The position numbers were made by a program, and so were the translations under genes. This document shows, piece after piece, positions 9,567 to 17,335 of a stretch of 64,000 nucleotides of DNA (positions are counted from its first letter, which is position 1; every line of letters begins with the position of its first letter). The notes under the pieces are model-generated. The model was not told the DNA's origin. It did no database searches and saw only the letters and a program-made list of their open reading frames with translations. The DNA is from Rhodospirillaceae bacterium. Its GTDB lineage: Bacteria > Pseudomonadota > Alphaproteobacteria > UBA828. The stretch lies in the NCBI GenBank assembly GCA_002728135.1, contig PBVE01000018.1:1-64000 (forward strand). The letters run 5' to 3'.

Positions 9567-10772
9567 ATGAGACAAGAAAGTTTGGTTAAGAGTATTTCGG
9601 TGCGAATACGTAAGCGTGCGTATCAGGTTTTGGATATTCCAGAAGCGGACGATGGACTAAGCAAATTAGTTACAAACGCTTTGGTTCTTCTAATCTGCCT
9701 TAACGTAATTGCTGTGATTCTTGAATCAGTAGAAAATATTGGTAATAATTTTGGTAAAATATTTTTCTGGTTTGAATTATCCTCAGTTATAATTTTTACT
9801 ATAGAATATATTTTTCGCATTTGGTGCTGCGTTGAAAGCCCAGACACAAGATATAAAAAGCCTCTAATCGGACGTTTAAAATATATAATCAAACCTCTAA
9901 TAATAATCGATCTATTAGTAATTATTCCTTTTTATCTAAGTTTCATTATTGGCTTAGACTTAAGAATACTTAGAGTAATAAGGTTGTTACGTGTAGTACG
10001 TTTGACACGTTATTCAGGAGCATGGTCTTTGTTTTCTGCTGTTATAAAAGCACAACAAAAACCACTAATAATGACAGTATTTTTATTAGCTTTAGCACTC
10101 CTAATCTTCTCAAGTCTAATGTATGCCATAGAAAATACGGCACAACCTCAAGCTTTTGCTGATATACCCTCAGCGATGTGGTGGGGTTTGGTAACCTTGA
10201 CAACTGTTGGATATGGAGATGTTACACCTTTAACTGCAGGCGGTAAAGTTCTTGGTGCAATTGTAACTGTCATGGGAATAGCAATGTATGCTCTCCCTGC
10301 AGGTATAGTTGCCAGTGGATTTATGCAAGAACTAAATAAACGACAATTTATGGTTACATGGAGCATGGTAGCAAAGGTACCATTATTTACACGCTTAGAT
10401 GCTGAAAAAATTGCAGAAATTGCGAACCTTCTAGAGCCTCAGCTCGTACCTCCTCGTTTTACAATCGTTAGAAGAGGGGAAACAGCAGACTGTATGTATT
10501 TTATAGTTACAGGGAATGTAGAAGTAGAACTTGACACTCAGCATTTAAGATTAACATCAGGTGATTTTTTTGGAGAAATTGCTGTAATTAAGCAGCACCC
10601 AAGGGCGGCTACCGTTGTGTCTCTTACGGAATGTCAACTTCTAATTCTTCAGGCAAGAGATTTGGATAGATTACTAGAAGACAACCCGGATATGGCAAAA
10701 GAGTTTAAAAAAATCGTTCAAGAGCGTCTTTTAGAAAGCCCTGAATTGGCTCGGAATCAAAACAATGCCTGA
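9567..10772 (+). CDS. Six-helix potassium channel with C-terminal cyclic-nucleotide-binding domain
   Basis: An inner-membrane K+ channel of 401 residues resembling the MlotiK1-type cyclic-nucleotide-gated family. Helices S1-S3 lie at about 33-130. The S4 sensor carries regularly spaced arginines (LRILRVIRLLRVVRLTR, about 132-148), and S5 is at about 168-188. The pore has the K+ filter TVGYGD at residues 213-218, and S6 follows to about 250. A Crp-like cNMP domain occupies about 275-390 and holds the phosphate-binding cassette GDFFGEIAVIKQHPRAATV with its Arg. It stands alone between two tRNA genes. Ligand (cAMP or cGMP) and gating are family inference. Confidence 0.92.
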   Translation: MRQESLVKSISVRIRKRAYQVLDIPEADDGLSKLVTNALVLLICLNVIAVILESVENIGNNFGKIFFWFELSSVIIFTIEYIFRIWCCVESPDTRYKKPLIGRLKYIIKPLIIIDLLVIIPFYLSFIIGLDLRILRVIRLLRVVRLTRYSGAWSLFSAVIKAQQKPLIMTVFLLALALLIFSSLMYAIENTAQPQAFADIPSAMWWGLVTLTTVGYGDVTPLTAGGKVLGAIVTVMGIAMYALPAGIVASGFMQELNKRQFMVTWSMVAKVPLFTRLDAEKIAEIANLLEPQLVPPRFTIVRRGETADCMYFIVTGNVEVELDTQHLRLTSGDFFGEIAVIKQHPRAATVVSLTECQLLILQARDLDRLLEDNPDMAKEFKKIVQERLLESPELARNQNNA

Positions 10773-11205
10773 TATAAAAAACTACTATAAAACTATCTAC
10801 ATATGGTTGGTTAGCAACAGAAGCTATAAATACAGTGAACTTTATTTAGGTAAACTGGAATATACATCGCGGCAACATGGTCCCACCTTCTACGACAATC
10901 ACCAATCCAAAAGTCGATAGCGAGGTACGATTTGTGACATGTTTTTTGAATTCGAAAAAAACATCTGAGTATTTGAAGTTCAAACGAAAAACATCAAAAC
11001 GTGCAATTTAAATTTTAAAAAATGCCAAAACGTGCAACTGCGTTAAGGTTTTTTGGTTGCAGATTGATTGCAGACGACACGTTTGTATTGCCAAATCACG
11101 GTTCGTATCATAGAATTAAATTACGTTACATTGACAAGTGTGACAAAGAAAAAGGTGAAGGTTTCTGCGGGTTCAAGTTGAATTAGTTAGTATTGATTGG
11201 AATGA
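10773..11205 (+). other. 433-bp spacer before tRNA-Asn with two tiny open frames
   Basis: No gene is recognised here. Two short ATG frames follow each other on the plus strand: 10877-11011 (44 codons, Lys/Ser-rich) and 11022-11186 (54 codons, with three cysteines in its second half). Neither has a convincing ribosome binding site, and I recognise neither product. AAAACGTGCAA occurs twice, at 10996-11006 and 11027-11037, so the end of the first frame and the start of the second are partly duplicated. This could be a decayed gene or a small two-gene element next to the tRNA. Confidence 0.3.
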
Positions 11206-11281
11206 TCCTCGGTAGCTCAGTTGGTAGAGCAAGCGGCTGTTAACCGCTGGGTCGCTGGTTCGAGTCCGGCCCGAGGAGCCA
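11206..11281 (+). tRNA. tRNA-Asn (GTT)
   Basis: The acceptor TCCTCGG (11206-11212) pairs with CCGAGGA (11271-11277). The D arm is GCTCAGTTGGTAGAGC. Anticodon GTT (11239-11241) sits on the stem AGCGG/CCGCT. The T loop is GGTTCGAGTCC, the discriminator base is G, and CCA is encoded at 11279-11281. Confidence 0.97.
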
Positions 11282-11444
11282 ATCATACCAGCTATTTCAT
11301 ATATAGTTATCAGACACGGCGACCAACTTTTAGATTAATTACGGCACCAACTTTATATCTCTCAGAAAATGAAAAATAACCAAATAGAAACTTTAATACA
11401 TTATTACTTTACATGTTAAATTAATACGTTATTTAGTGATATTA

Positions 11445-11512
11445 AGGTAATTATATAAGTTATTGATTATAATAACTTATATTTCTTTTATATATACTAA
11501 CCGATTACCTTA
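11445..11512. repeat. Nested inverted repeat
   Basis: The outer arms AAGGTAAT (11445-11452) and ATTACCTT (11505-11512) are exact reverse complements. Inside them, ATATAAGTTATT (11454-11465) and AATAACTTATAT (11472-11483) form a perfect 12-bp stem with the 6-nt loop GATTAT. The inner stem is followed by TTCTTTT, so it could end the tRNA-Asn transcript, although it is AT-only apart from one G-C pair. Confidence 0.6.
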
Positions 11513-11529
11513 TAAATAATTGAGTAAAT

Positions 11530-11569
11530 AACCCCGACACGCAGTCTTATTGTAATCCGTATCGGGGTT
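11530..11569 (+). terminator. GC-rich hairpin, possible terminator
   Basis: AACCCCGA (11530-11537) pairs with TCGGGGTT (11562-11569), and the stem can extend inward by CACG against CGTA with one mismatch. The loop is about 16-24 nt. The T run after it is short (TTT then TAAAGG), so termination on the plus strand is plausible but weak. Confidence 0.4.
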
Positions 11570-11796
11570 TTAAAGGCTAGGTTATTTTTTTAATATTCTT
11601 ATTCGTGTCAATTACTTCACCAGATGCCTCATTTTCTGAAAATGATTTCGTTGGGGAGATTTTTCTTAAGTTTCTTCCCATTACTATCGATGCCCTTAAT
11701 GAGACCGCTTCCTCAGGCTCTTTCCAGCCCCTCCAAGTAACCTTTCCTATTTTCTTGGTTCCTCTCTTTAGTGCTTTAGGCAAATGCCAGGGGGCA

Positions 11797-11925
11797 CAAG
11801 CTGATGTTCAAATCCCCAACCATATGGTGGACCAGTCCATAAAAAAACCACCTAAGCCAAAGACTAAGTGGATTACCTCCGCTTTAGCTGTATTTATTTT
11901 GCGCCCGCAAGCTGATCTTCAAATC
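11797..11925. repeat. Pair of 18-bp direct repeats
   Basis: CAAGCTGATGTTCAAATC (11797-11814) recurs as CAAGCTGATCTTCAAATC (11908-11925), 17 of 18 bases equal, 111 bp apart. Both sit in the unexplained region after tRNA-Asn. The spacing does not suggest a tandem operator. They could be footprints of an inserted element. Confidence 0.55.
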
Positions 11926-12115
11926 GGCACATATTTAGTTATATTTATGTTCACATGTTAATGTGAGATTAAATTATTACCTAGGTAAACAGTTGGACGA
12001 AAATAAATTTTATACCAAAAAAAATATTCCTTATAAGTTGTTAGCGATCTTATTGATAAGTATATATCTAATTAAACTACATTTTAGATGACAATAAGTC
12101 TGGAGAAAACATAAA

Positions 12116-12361
12116 ATGATTAAGCCCGTTGTAGCAGACAGTTCTCCTTTTGAAATTGAACTTGAGGGTAATAAAAAATATGCTTGGTGCAGTTGTGGAT
12201 TGAGTAAAAAACAGCCATTTTGTGATGGTGCTCATACAGATACAGACCTCAAACCTATAGTATTTAAAGCTGAAAAAAATGGCAAGCATTGGCTCTGTAA
12301 TTGCAAACAGACTGAAAACTCACCTTATTGTGACGGTTCACATGAAACTCTTAAATCATGA
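12116..12361 (+). CDS. Double CDGSH-type iron-sulfur protein
   Basis: A small (81 aa) protein with two CDGSH units, each expected to bind a 2Fe-2S cluster with three Cys and one His: CSCGLSKKQPFCDGAH and CNCKQTENSPYCDGSH. There is no membrane anchor or signal, so it is cytosolic. Proteins of this kind are linked to redox and iron homeostasis; no specific reaction is assigned. Its stop overlaps the hspQ start (ATGA at 12358-12361), so the two are translationally coupled. Confidence 0.9.
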   Translation: MIKPVVADSSPFEIELEGNKKYAWCSCGLSKKQPFCDGAHTDTDLKPIVFKAEKNGKHWLCNCKQTENSPYCDGSHETLKS

Positions 12362-12675
12362 CTAACAAAACAGCAAAGTTCCAAGTAGGTCAATTAATCC
12401 ATCATAAATTGTTTAACTACCGTGGGGTCGTTATAGATGTTGACGCGATCTACTCTGGTACAGAGGAATGGTATAAAACCGTAGCACGCTCACATCCGCC
12501 TAAAGATGAGCCTTGGTATCATCTTTTGGTTCACCAAGCTGAACACTTTACTTATGTTGCTGAGAGAAATATGGAAGTAGATGTTTTAAAAAAACCAATT
12601 ATACACCCTTTTCTTAATCATTTTTTTGAAGGAATGCATGACGGTTTCTATGTCAGCCTACATTCTTCACACTAA
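12358..12675 (+). CDS. hspQ: Heat-shock protein HspQ / YccV-like hemimethylated-DNA-binding family
   Basis: A 105-residue single-domain protein of the YccV/HspQ family. The family pattern is clear: AKFQVGQLIHHKLFNYRGVV, then DEPWYHLLV and TYVAERN, with the terminal HPFLNHFF. In E. coli HspQ acts as a specificity factor for the Lon protease; the older name comes from binding of hemimethylated oriC. The four-base overlap with the CDGSH gene suggests joint expression, perhaps under stress (inference). Confidence 0.9.
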   Translation: MTNKTAKFQVGQLIHHKLFNYRGVVIDVDAIYSGTEEWYKTVARSHPPKDEPWYHLLVHQAEHFTYVAERNMEVDVLKKPIIHPFLNHFFEGMHDGFYVSLHSSH

Positions 12676-12774
12676 TGTGGGTTAAAATAACAAATACTCT
12701 AGATTGCCCAAAACTTATACTTCATTTATCATTAAAAATTTCACTAATTGTAATTTTCTTAAGAGAATAAGATT

Positions 12775-13260
12775 ATGAGTAATTCTTATATTGACCTTTC
12801 CGAAAAATCAGAATTGTCTAAAGATTTTAATATAGACGATGGCTGGCGTTTTGGCATGATTCGTACTGCACGTTTTGCAGACTTGGATGCTTTAGCTCAT
12901 CTAAATCACACTACTTATCTAAGGTATTTTGAAGATTGTAGATTACAATATTTAATTAAACACGGGCTAACAACAATACAAAAATGTAGTCCAAAACACC
13001 CTTCTCCATTTCTATTGGGATTAGAAATTAAATACTTAAAGCCAGTAAATCATTGCGATAAGTTACTCATAACTACTCGTTGTATAAAAATAGGCAATAC
13101 GAGTATGACATTAGAATATTCTGCTTGGACTAATGGGTGTGCCGCTTGGTGTGTAGGTGCATTTGTATTTGTCATTCCTGACACAGGTGATAAGTGGACA
13201 ATAGATAAAAACCTTAAAGACTCAATTCTAAAATATGAACTTAAAACAGTATCAATCTAA
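12775..13260 (+). CDS. Acyl-CoA thioesterase, 4HBT hotdog family
   Basis: A hotdog-fold thioesterase of 161 aa. The catalytic segment FADLDALAHLNHTTYLRYFEDCR is the 4-hydroxybenzoyl-CoA thioesterase/YbgC pattern (a partial quote of the motif region, with the key Asp and His-Leu-Asn-His). A lone gene with AGAG-type ribosome binding site before ATG 12775, followed 71 bp later by the aminotransferase. The acyl-CoA substrate is unknown. A role in releasing an acid from a CoA ester fits the catabolic neighbourhood, but that is inference. Confidence 0.83.
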   Translation: MSNSYIDLSEKSELSKDFNIDDGWRFGMIRTARFADLDALAHLNHTTYLRYFEDCRLQYLIKHGLTTIQKCSPKHPSPFLLGLEIKYLKPVNHCDKLLITTRCIKIGNTSMTLEYSAWTNGCAAWCVGAFVFVIPDTGDKWTIDKNLKDSILKYELKTVSI

Positions 13261-13331
13261 AATAAAATTATGTATTTTATATATTTATTATTAGAGTAGC
13301 TTTAAATAAAATTTAATTGTAGGGGGGAAAA

Positions 13332-14228
13332 ATGGCAGAACCAATTGCCTTTATTGATGGTGAATATATTCCAGCAAATGAAGCGAAAATACCAATTCTT
13401 GAACCTACATTTACCAAAAGTGATGTTGTCTACGATACTATATCTTCCACAGATGATCTTATCTTTCGCCTAGATGACCATCTAGATAGGTTTGAAAATT
13501 CATGTCAATCCATGAAAATATCTCCACCATATGATAGAAATGAAATAGCTTCTATTCTAGCTACATGTATAGATAAAACAGGATATAGAGATACTTGTAC
13601 AACATTAATGGGAACCAGAGGACCTTACAAGGACATCCTAAGTCGTGACCCAAGAACCTGCCAGAATGGACTTATAGCAGTTTCCGTACCTTATTATTAT
13701 GTCATTCCAAAAGACAAAGCAGAACAAGGTGTTAACCTTTCAATTGTTGAAAATAAACGTGTGCCGTCAGAATCAGTAGACGCTCGCGTAAAGAATTTCA
13801 ATTGGATGGATCTTACCAGAGGGCTACTCGAAGCTTACGATAAAGGTGGTGATAGTGCCATTTTATGCACACCTGATGGAAAACTCTCTGAAGGTCCTGG
13901 CTTTAATATATGGTTTTCAAAAGATGGAGAACTTAAGACCCCTAAAGGAAATCTTTTAGAAGGTATAACCCGCAAAACTATATTTGAACTTGCTACCGAA
14001 ATGGGAATTAAAGCGACGGAAATAGAGGTTTATCCTGAGGATTTACGAAATGCTGACGAAGCTTTTACTAGTACAACTGCTGGAGCAGTCGCATCCATAA
14101 TACAAATAGACGGAAAACCTCTAGGAAATGGAGCACCAGGAATACTAACCGGTCGTATAAATGATTTATATTGGAAAAAACGTAAAGATGGTTGGCACGG
14201 AACACCAGTAAAAAGCCTTCTGAACTAA
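13332..14228 (+). CDS. Class IV aminotransferase resembling (R)-selective amine transaminases
   Basis: Fold-type IV PLP enzyme (298 aa) of the BCAT / D-amino acid transaminase superfamily. The Schiff-base Lys is K154 in ARVKNFNWMDL. E187 in LSEGPGFN is the cofactor-N1 contact. TSTTAGAV holds the phosphate cup. The N-terminal segment SDVVYDTISSTDDLIFRLDDHL, the KNFNW / DLTRGLLEA block and the GITRKTIFELA block match what I recall of fungal-type (R)-amine:pyruvate transaminases more closely than IlvE. It has a strong AGGGGGGA ribosome binding site. It converges with the redoxin gene. Substrate is not proven; a D-amino acid or a branched-chain acid remains possible. Confidence 0.8.
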   Translation: MAEPIAFIDGEYIPANEAKIPILEPTFTKSDVVYDTISSTDDLIFRLDDHLDRFENSCQSMKISPPYDRNEIASILATCIDKTGYRDTCTTLMGTRGPYKDILSRDPRTCQNGLIAVSVPYYYVIPKDKAEQGVNLSIVENKRVPSESVDARVKNFNWMDLTRGLLEAYDKGGDSAILCTPDGKLSEGPGFNIWFSKDGELKTPKGNLLEGITRKTIFELATEMGIKATEIEVYPEDLRNADEAFTSTTAGAVASIIQIDGKPLGNGAPGILTGRINDLYWKKRKDGWHGTPVKSLLN

Positions 14229-14271
14229 ACTACAGAATATAACTCTATATTTGTTCTAAAAATAAAAGCTA

Positions 14272-14787
14272 TTAATCAACAGTTCCTCGTATCGGATAAT
14301 CGTTATCTATTACCCATTTAAGGCTATTAGGTAAATTTCTTAGATCCGCCCTTATTATCGGTGAGTTAGAAATCTCAACTATTTGAAGACGACCGTCAGG
14401 TCTTATAATGAAAAGGCCTGGTTCTGGAAATTCCCTATCAGTTTCCTCTACAGATCGTGGTTCAGAAATATAGAGTCCAAGCTGTTGCATTTGAAACTTC
14501 TGCAAATCATATCCCAAATCAAATGTCCACTTAAATTCTTCATAGTCCATTATAACTTTATGCCTTGGATCTGAAGAAATTGCAGCTATTTTGCAATTAA
14601 TTAAGTCAAAATCTCCTTTTAATGATTCAAGTTTGTTTAAATAATCTTTACATAATGGACAATGGTGCCCACGATAAACTATAAGTAACATCCATTGTCC
14701 TTTTCCGCCTATTTGTAATTCGCCTCCCCCTACCTTAGGTATCGTAAATTGAGGAAAAACAGATCCTGATTGTAATTTTGTTCCCAT
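14272..14787 (-). CDS. Peroxiredoxin-like (AhpC/TSA) family protein
   Basis: A thioredoxin-fold protein of 171 residues with the sequence VYRGHHCPLCKDYLNKLESL, where C43 takes the peroxidatic position and C46 gives a CxxC. It then shows GYDLQKFQMQQLGLYIS and FIIRPDGRLQIVEIS, the order of the PRX-like2/AhpC-TSA group. No signal peptide, so cytosolic. It is monocistronic and convergent with the transaminase. It probably reduces peroxides or disulfides; its electron donor is not evident. Confidence 0.8.
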   Translation of the reverse strand: MGTKLQSGSVFPQFTIPKVGGGELQIGGKGQWMLLIVYRGHHCPLCKDYLNKLESLKGDFDLINCKIAAISSDPRHKVIMDYEEFKWTFDLGYDLQKFQMQQLGLYISEPRSVEETDREFPEPGLFIIRPDGRLQIVEISNSPIIRADLRNLPNSLKWVIDNDYPIRGTVD

Positions 14788-14905
14788 AAATAACCCCTAT
14801 ATTTTATGTCTTTAATAAATTTCTTTAGATTTTCAAACATTATATCAAATAAACAATTTATAATTCTTATAAATTTAACTTCATAAATCCTTAGAGGAAT
14901 TAACT

Positions 14906-15286
14906 ATGCCAAATAAAATGTATGAAAAAGGTCTAAAAATTAGAACAGAAGTTTTAGGAGAAGAATATGTTGATAAAGCAATTAATTCTGCTACTGATTT
15001 TAACAAGGAATTTCAGGAGTTTATGACTGAATATTGTTGGGGTGCTGTTTGGGGCCGTGAAGGTCTAGAGCGTAAACAAAGAAGTTTAAATAATCTTTGT
15101 ATGCTCGCAGCTTTGAATAGACCCGCAGAATTTGAAGTACATTTTAAGGGTGCTCTTAAAAATGGATGTACAATAGAAGAAATTAAAGAAACTCTTCTGC
15201 AAATTGGTATTTATTGTGGAGTACCCGCTGCAGTCGAAGCTTTTCGTATAGGTAAAAGAGTATTGGACGAAATGGAGAATTCTTAA
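14906..15286 (+). CDS. Carboxymuconolactone decarboxylase family protein
   Basis: A 126-residue all-helical CMD-family protein. The family core is RKQRSLNNLCMLAALNR, followed by FKGALKNGCTIEEIKETLLQ and YCGVPAAVEAFRI. It lacks the CxxC of AhpD-type alkylhydroperoxidases, so a decarboxylase or lactonase-like role is more likely than a peroxidase one. It is 17 bp upstream of the 3-hydroxyisobutyrate-dehydrogenase-like gene and shares its transcript. Substrate unknown. Confidence 0.83.
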   Translation: MPNKMYEKGLKIRTEVLGEEYVDKAINSATDFNKEFQEFMTEYCWGAVWGREGLERKQRSLNNLCMLAALNRPAEFEVHFKGALKNGCTIEEIKETLLQIGIYCGVPAAVEAFRIGKRVLDEMENS

Positions 15287-15303
15287 AAAATTAGGAGAAT
15301 GTA

Positions 15304-16176
15304 ATGCAGAAGAAATCTCTTGGATTCATTGGTTTAGGTAATATGGGCAGACACATGGCCGAAAACTTATGTAATGCTGAGCATACTGTCTATTGTTATG
15401 ACATTCGTGAAATTGACTTGGATTTACCTGATAATGGAATAAGGTCTCGATCTATAGACGATGTATCAAATAATTCCGAGATAATATTTTTATGTCTGCC
15501 TGATGGATCTATAGCTCTAGAGGTAATCAATGAAATATTGAAATCCAATAATTCAGAGGTGAAAATAATTATAGATAACACTACATCTGGTGTAGCAGAT
15601 GCGAAAGATGCATGGGAAGTCTGTAATTCAAAAAATGTCATATACTTGGATGCTCCTGTATCTGGTGGAGTAACCGGTGCTAAAGCGGGCACATTGTCAA
15701 TGATGGTATCTTCACCGAACGATATTTATTGCTATGTTGAGCCTATAATTAGTTTAATGGCCAAAAAGGCAAGACATGTCGGAACTGAACCCGGTCAAGG
15801 CATGGCAATGAAATTATTGAATAACTACCTTTCTGGTATGGCGATGGCAGCTAGTAGTGAAGCGGTTGCATTTGGTGTAAAGCAAGGGTTAGATCCTGAA
15901 AAAATTATTGAAGTATTAAATATTTCAACTGGGAGGAACACCTCAACAGAAGATAAGTTTCCTAAAAGAATTTTAACTGAAACTTTTGACTCAGGTTTTG
16001 CCACAAGTTTAATGGCTAAAGATTTAACACTATATGTTGATAGTGCTCAAAAGATAGGGTCACCCTATTTTCTAAGTGAAACTTTACTCAATGGAATCTG
16101 GCTTAAAATGAAAGATAAATATCCAGAATCTGATTTTACAAAAATTTATCCATACATTAAAAATTATGGGATTTAG
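15304..16176 (+). CDS. NAD(P)-dependent beta-hydroxyacid dehydrogenase (3-hydroxyisobutyrate dehydrogenase family)
   Basis: A 290-residue oxidoreductase oxidising a 3-hydroxy acid to a semialdehyde, or the reverse. The dinucleotide motif GLGNMG is at residues 10-15, the substrate loop is DAPVSGGVTGAKAGTL, and the catalytic Lys is in MKLLNNYLSG. GGAG precedes the ATG. It follows the CMD gene. Family members act on 3-hydroxyisobutyrate, tartronate semialdehyde, 2-(hydroxymethyl)glutarate and similar compounds, and the sequence alone does not decide. Nothing is odd in length or motifs. Confidence 0.87.
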   Translation: MQKKSLGFIGLGNMGRHMAENLCNAEHTVYCYDIREIDLDLPDNGIRSRSIDDVSNNSEIIFLCLPDGSIALEVINEILKSNNSEVKIIIDNTTSGVADAKDAWEVCNSKNVIYLDAPVSGGVTGAKAGTLSMMVSSPNDIYCYVEPIISLMAKKARHVGTEPGQGMAMKLLNNYLSGMAMAASSEAVAFGVKQGLDPEKIIEVLNISTGRNTSTEDKFPKRILTETFDSGFATSLMAKDLTLYVDSAQKIGSPYFLSETLLNGIWLKMKDKYPESDFTKIYPYIKNYGI

Positions 16177-16215
16177 TTATAAATATTTAATAAGAAGTAT
16201 TACATAAAAAATAAA

Positions 16216-16506
16216 ATGGAAAAGATTCAACAAAATAATCCAAAATATTATGTTACCTCTGCACCTGTTGGAGATTTCATAACTTGGCGTGTTGCTAGAG
16301 AAGAAATTAGCCCCAGAGGTATGAAAATAATTTCCTTTATTTGTGCCTACCCTACTCAACGAGCAGCAATTACTATAGCAAAATCACTTTCAAACTATCG
16401 TGATTCACAATATGAAGAAAGGAATGTTTTGAACAAAAAACAGGCTACTGGGGCCGGGAATGATCCAAATTGTTTTTTAACAACTCAAATAAAACCGCCT
16501 TGCTGA
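16216..16506 (+). CDS. Hypothetical small protein
   Basis: An open frame of 96 codons between two confident genes. I do not recognise it. It lacks a clear ribosome binding site (AT-rich before ATG 16216), has no signal peptide or membrane helix, and ends with KPPC. Its central stretch (GDFITWRVAREEISPRGMKI) looks protein-like rather than random, so it may be real or the remnant of a gene. A shadow frame on the opposite strand is less plausible. Confidence 0.4.
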   Translation: MEKIQQNNPKYYVTSAPVGDFITWRVAREEISPRGMKIISFICAYPTQRAAITIAKSLSNYRDSQYEERNVLNKKQATGAGNDPNCFLTTQIKPPC

Positions 16507-16536
16507 ACTGTAATGAAATTACCTAACAAAAAAAAC

Positions 16537-17175
16537 CTAACTTTTATCGTTTTTTTTACGATATTGCTCTAGGTAGTTGAGCACCTCAGAAGAATTTAAT
16601 ACATCAGCATATCTTCTGCCTATATCCCTTAAATTATCTCCATGTGGCCTCTCATCTGCATCTCCAACACAATCTTCTGGAACAATAGTACGATAACCAG
16701 TCGAAAATGAGTCAATTACTGAGGCTCTAATACAACCACTGGTCATACATCCAACAACAATCATTGTATCTACACCATATTTGGTAAAAAATGTATTAGC
16801 AGGTGTGTTAAAAAATATAGATGGTGCATGCTTACAAAAAATAAAGTCATAAGATTCATCACTTGTACGTGGTTCCATCTCTGTACAAGGGTGACCATAA
16901 TAAAAGGAATCATGAACTGGCCCAATTTTCCAATAGGGCATATCCTTTCCTGAATGATAAGCTGTATAGCAGTTCGCTATTGGAATCCCAATTTTTCGTG
17001 CATAATCCAATAGTTTTGAGGTGTTTTGGATAGATCTCTCAACTAATGGTGATGAAAATTGTCCTTCTGGATCAGTAAAACCAAGTTGAAAATCTACAAC
17101 TGCAATACCTGGCCTATTACCAAATCCAATTTTTCGTGCTCCGTAACCAATATCTGTATAAACCTTATCCGTCAT
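16537..17175 (-). CDS. Isochorismatase-family amidohydrolase (N-carbamoylsarcosine amidase / maleamate amidase type)
   Basis: A cysteine hydrolase cutting a small amide. The triad is complete: D28 (VVDFQLGF), K115 (FCKHAPSIFF) and C148 in GCMTSGCIRASV. The 212-residue length and the TSGC-RAS pattern point to the N-carbamoylsarcosine / maleamate amidase branch rather than to nicotinamidase. It diverges from the CoA-transferase gene across about 160 bp that contains a palindrome and the TTGACCGTACAA element. It is paralogous to the gene at 40262-40876. Confidence 0.85.
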   Translation of the reverse strand: MTDKVYTDIGYGARKIGFGNRPGIAVVDFQLGFTDPEGQFSSPLVERSIQNTSKLLDYARKIGIPIANCYTAYHSGKDMPYWKIGPVHDSFYYGHPCTEMEPRTSDESYDFIFCKHAPSIFFNTPANTFFTKYGVDTMIVVGCMTSGCIRASVIDSFSTGYRTIVPEDCVGDADERPHGDNLRDIGRRYADVLNSSEVLNYLEQYRKKNDKS

Positions 17176-17190
17176 TATTATTTTCCTTGT

Positions 17191-17205
17191 TGATATGACA
17201 TATCA
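17191..17205. promoter_or_regulatory. Perfect palindrome upstream of the isochorismatase gene
   Basis: TGATAT-GAC-ATATCA, 6-bp arms with a 3-bp centre, ends 15 bp before the isochorismatase start codon (17175) and just beyond its AAGGAA ribosome binding site (17183-17188). The size and position fit an operator or a small 5'-UTR hairpin. Confidence 0.4.
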
Positions 17206-17279
17206 TAAAATTATTTATAAATTTAACACATTTCTAAAAAGCTACCCAACATTTGACCACATTAGATATTAATCATAAA

Positions 17280-17291
17280 TTGACCGTACAA
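17280..17291 (+). promoter_or_regulatory. TTGWCCGTACAA element, copy 1
   Basis: TTGACCGTACAA, with the near-palindromic frame TTG(A/T)-CCGT-ACAA. It lies 45 bp before the CoA-transferase start at 17336, in the spacer shared with the divergent isochorismatase. Copies 2 and 3 are at 21621 and 33080. Confidence 0.4.
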
Positions 17292-17335
17292 GTTATCTTA
17301 TCTGTAAGGACTAAATGATTTTGGAGAAAAGCACT

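Larger units (their letters stand above)
11282..12115. other. 834-bp spacer downstream of tRNA-Asn without a recognised gene
   Basis: The first part (11282-11520) is very AT-rich and holds a nested inverted repeat. A GC-rich hairpin follows at 11530-11569. From 11577 to 11961 there are overlapping open frames on both strands: a minus frame 11577-11783 rich in Lys/Arg, and a plus frame 11605-11961. Neither resembles a known family to me, and the plus frame contains the 18-bp direct repeat, which encodes QADVQI and QADLQI. I regard the frames as probably non-coding or a decayed insertion. The last 150 bp form the AT-rich promoter region of the CDGSH gene. Confidence 0.4.

Noticed and set aside
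11577-11961. Overlapping frames on both strands (11577-11783 minus, 11605-11961 plus) as genes
   Set aside because: No recognisable domain, no clear ribosome binding site, and they overlap each other in a repeat-bearing region, so I describe them in the spacer entry instead of calling genes.
9292-12115. Integrated prophage or genomic island at the tRNA genes
   Set aside because: No integrase, no repeat of the tRNA 3' end downstream, and no phage genes.
16177-16359. 60-codon minus frame opposite the hypothetical protein
   Set aside because: Overlaps a better plus-strand frame, has no ribosome binding site and reads as AT-driven hydrophobic sequence.
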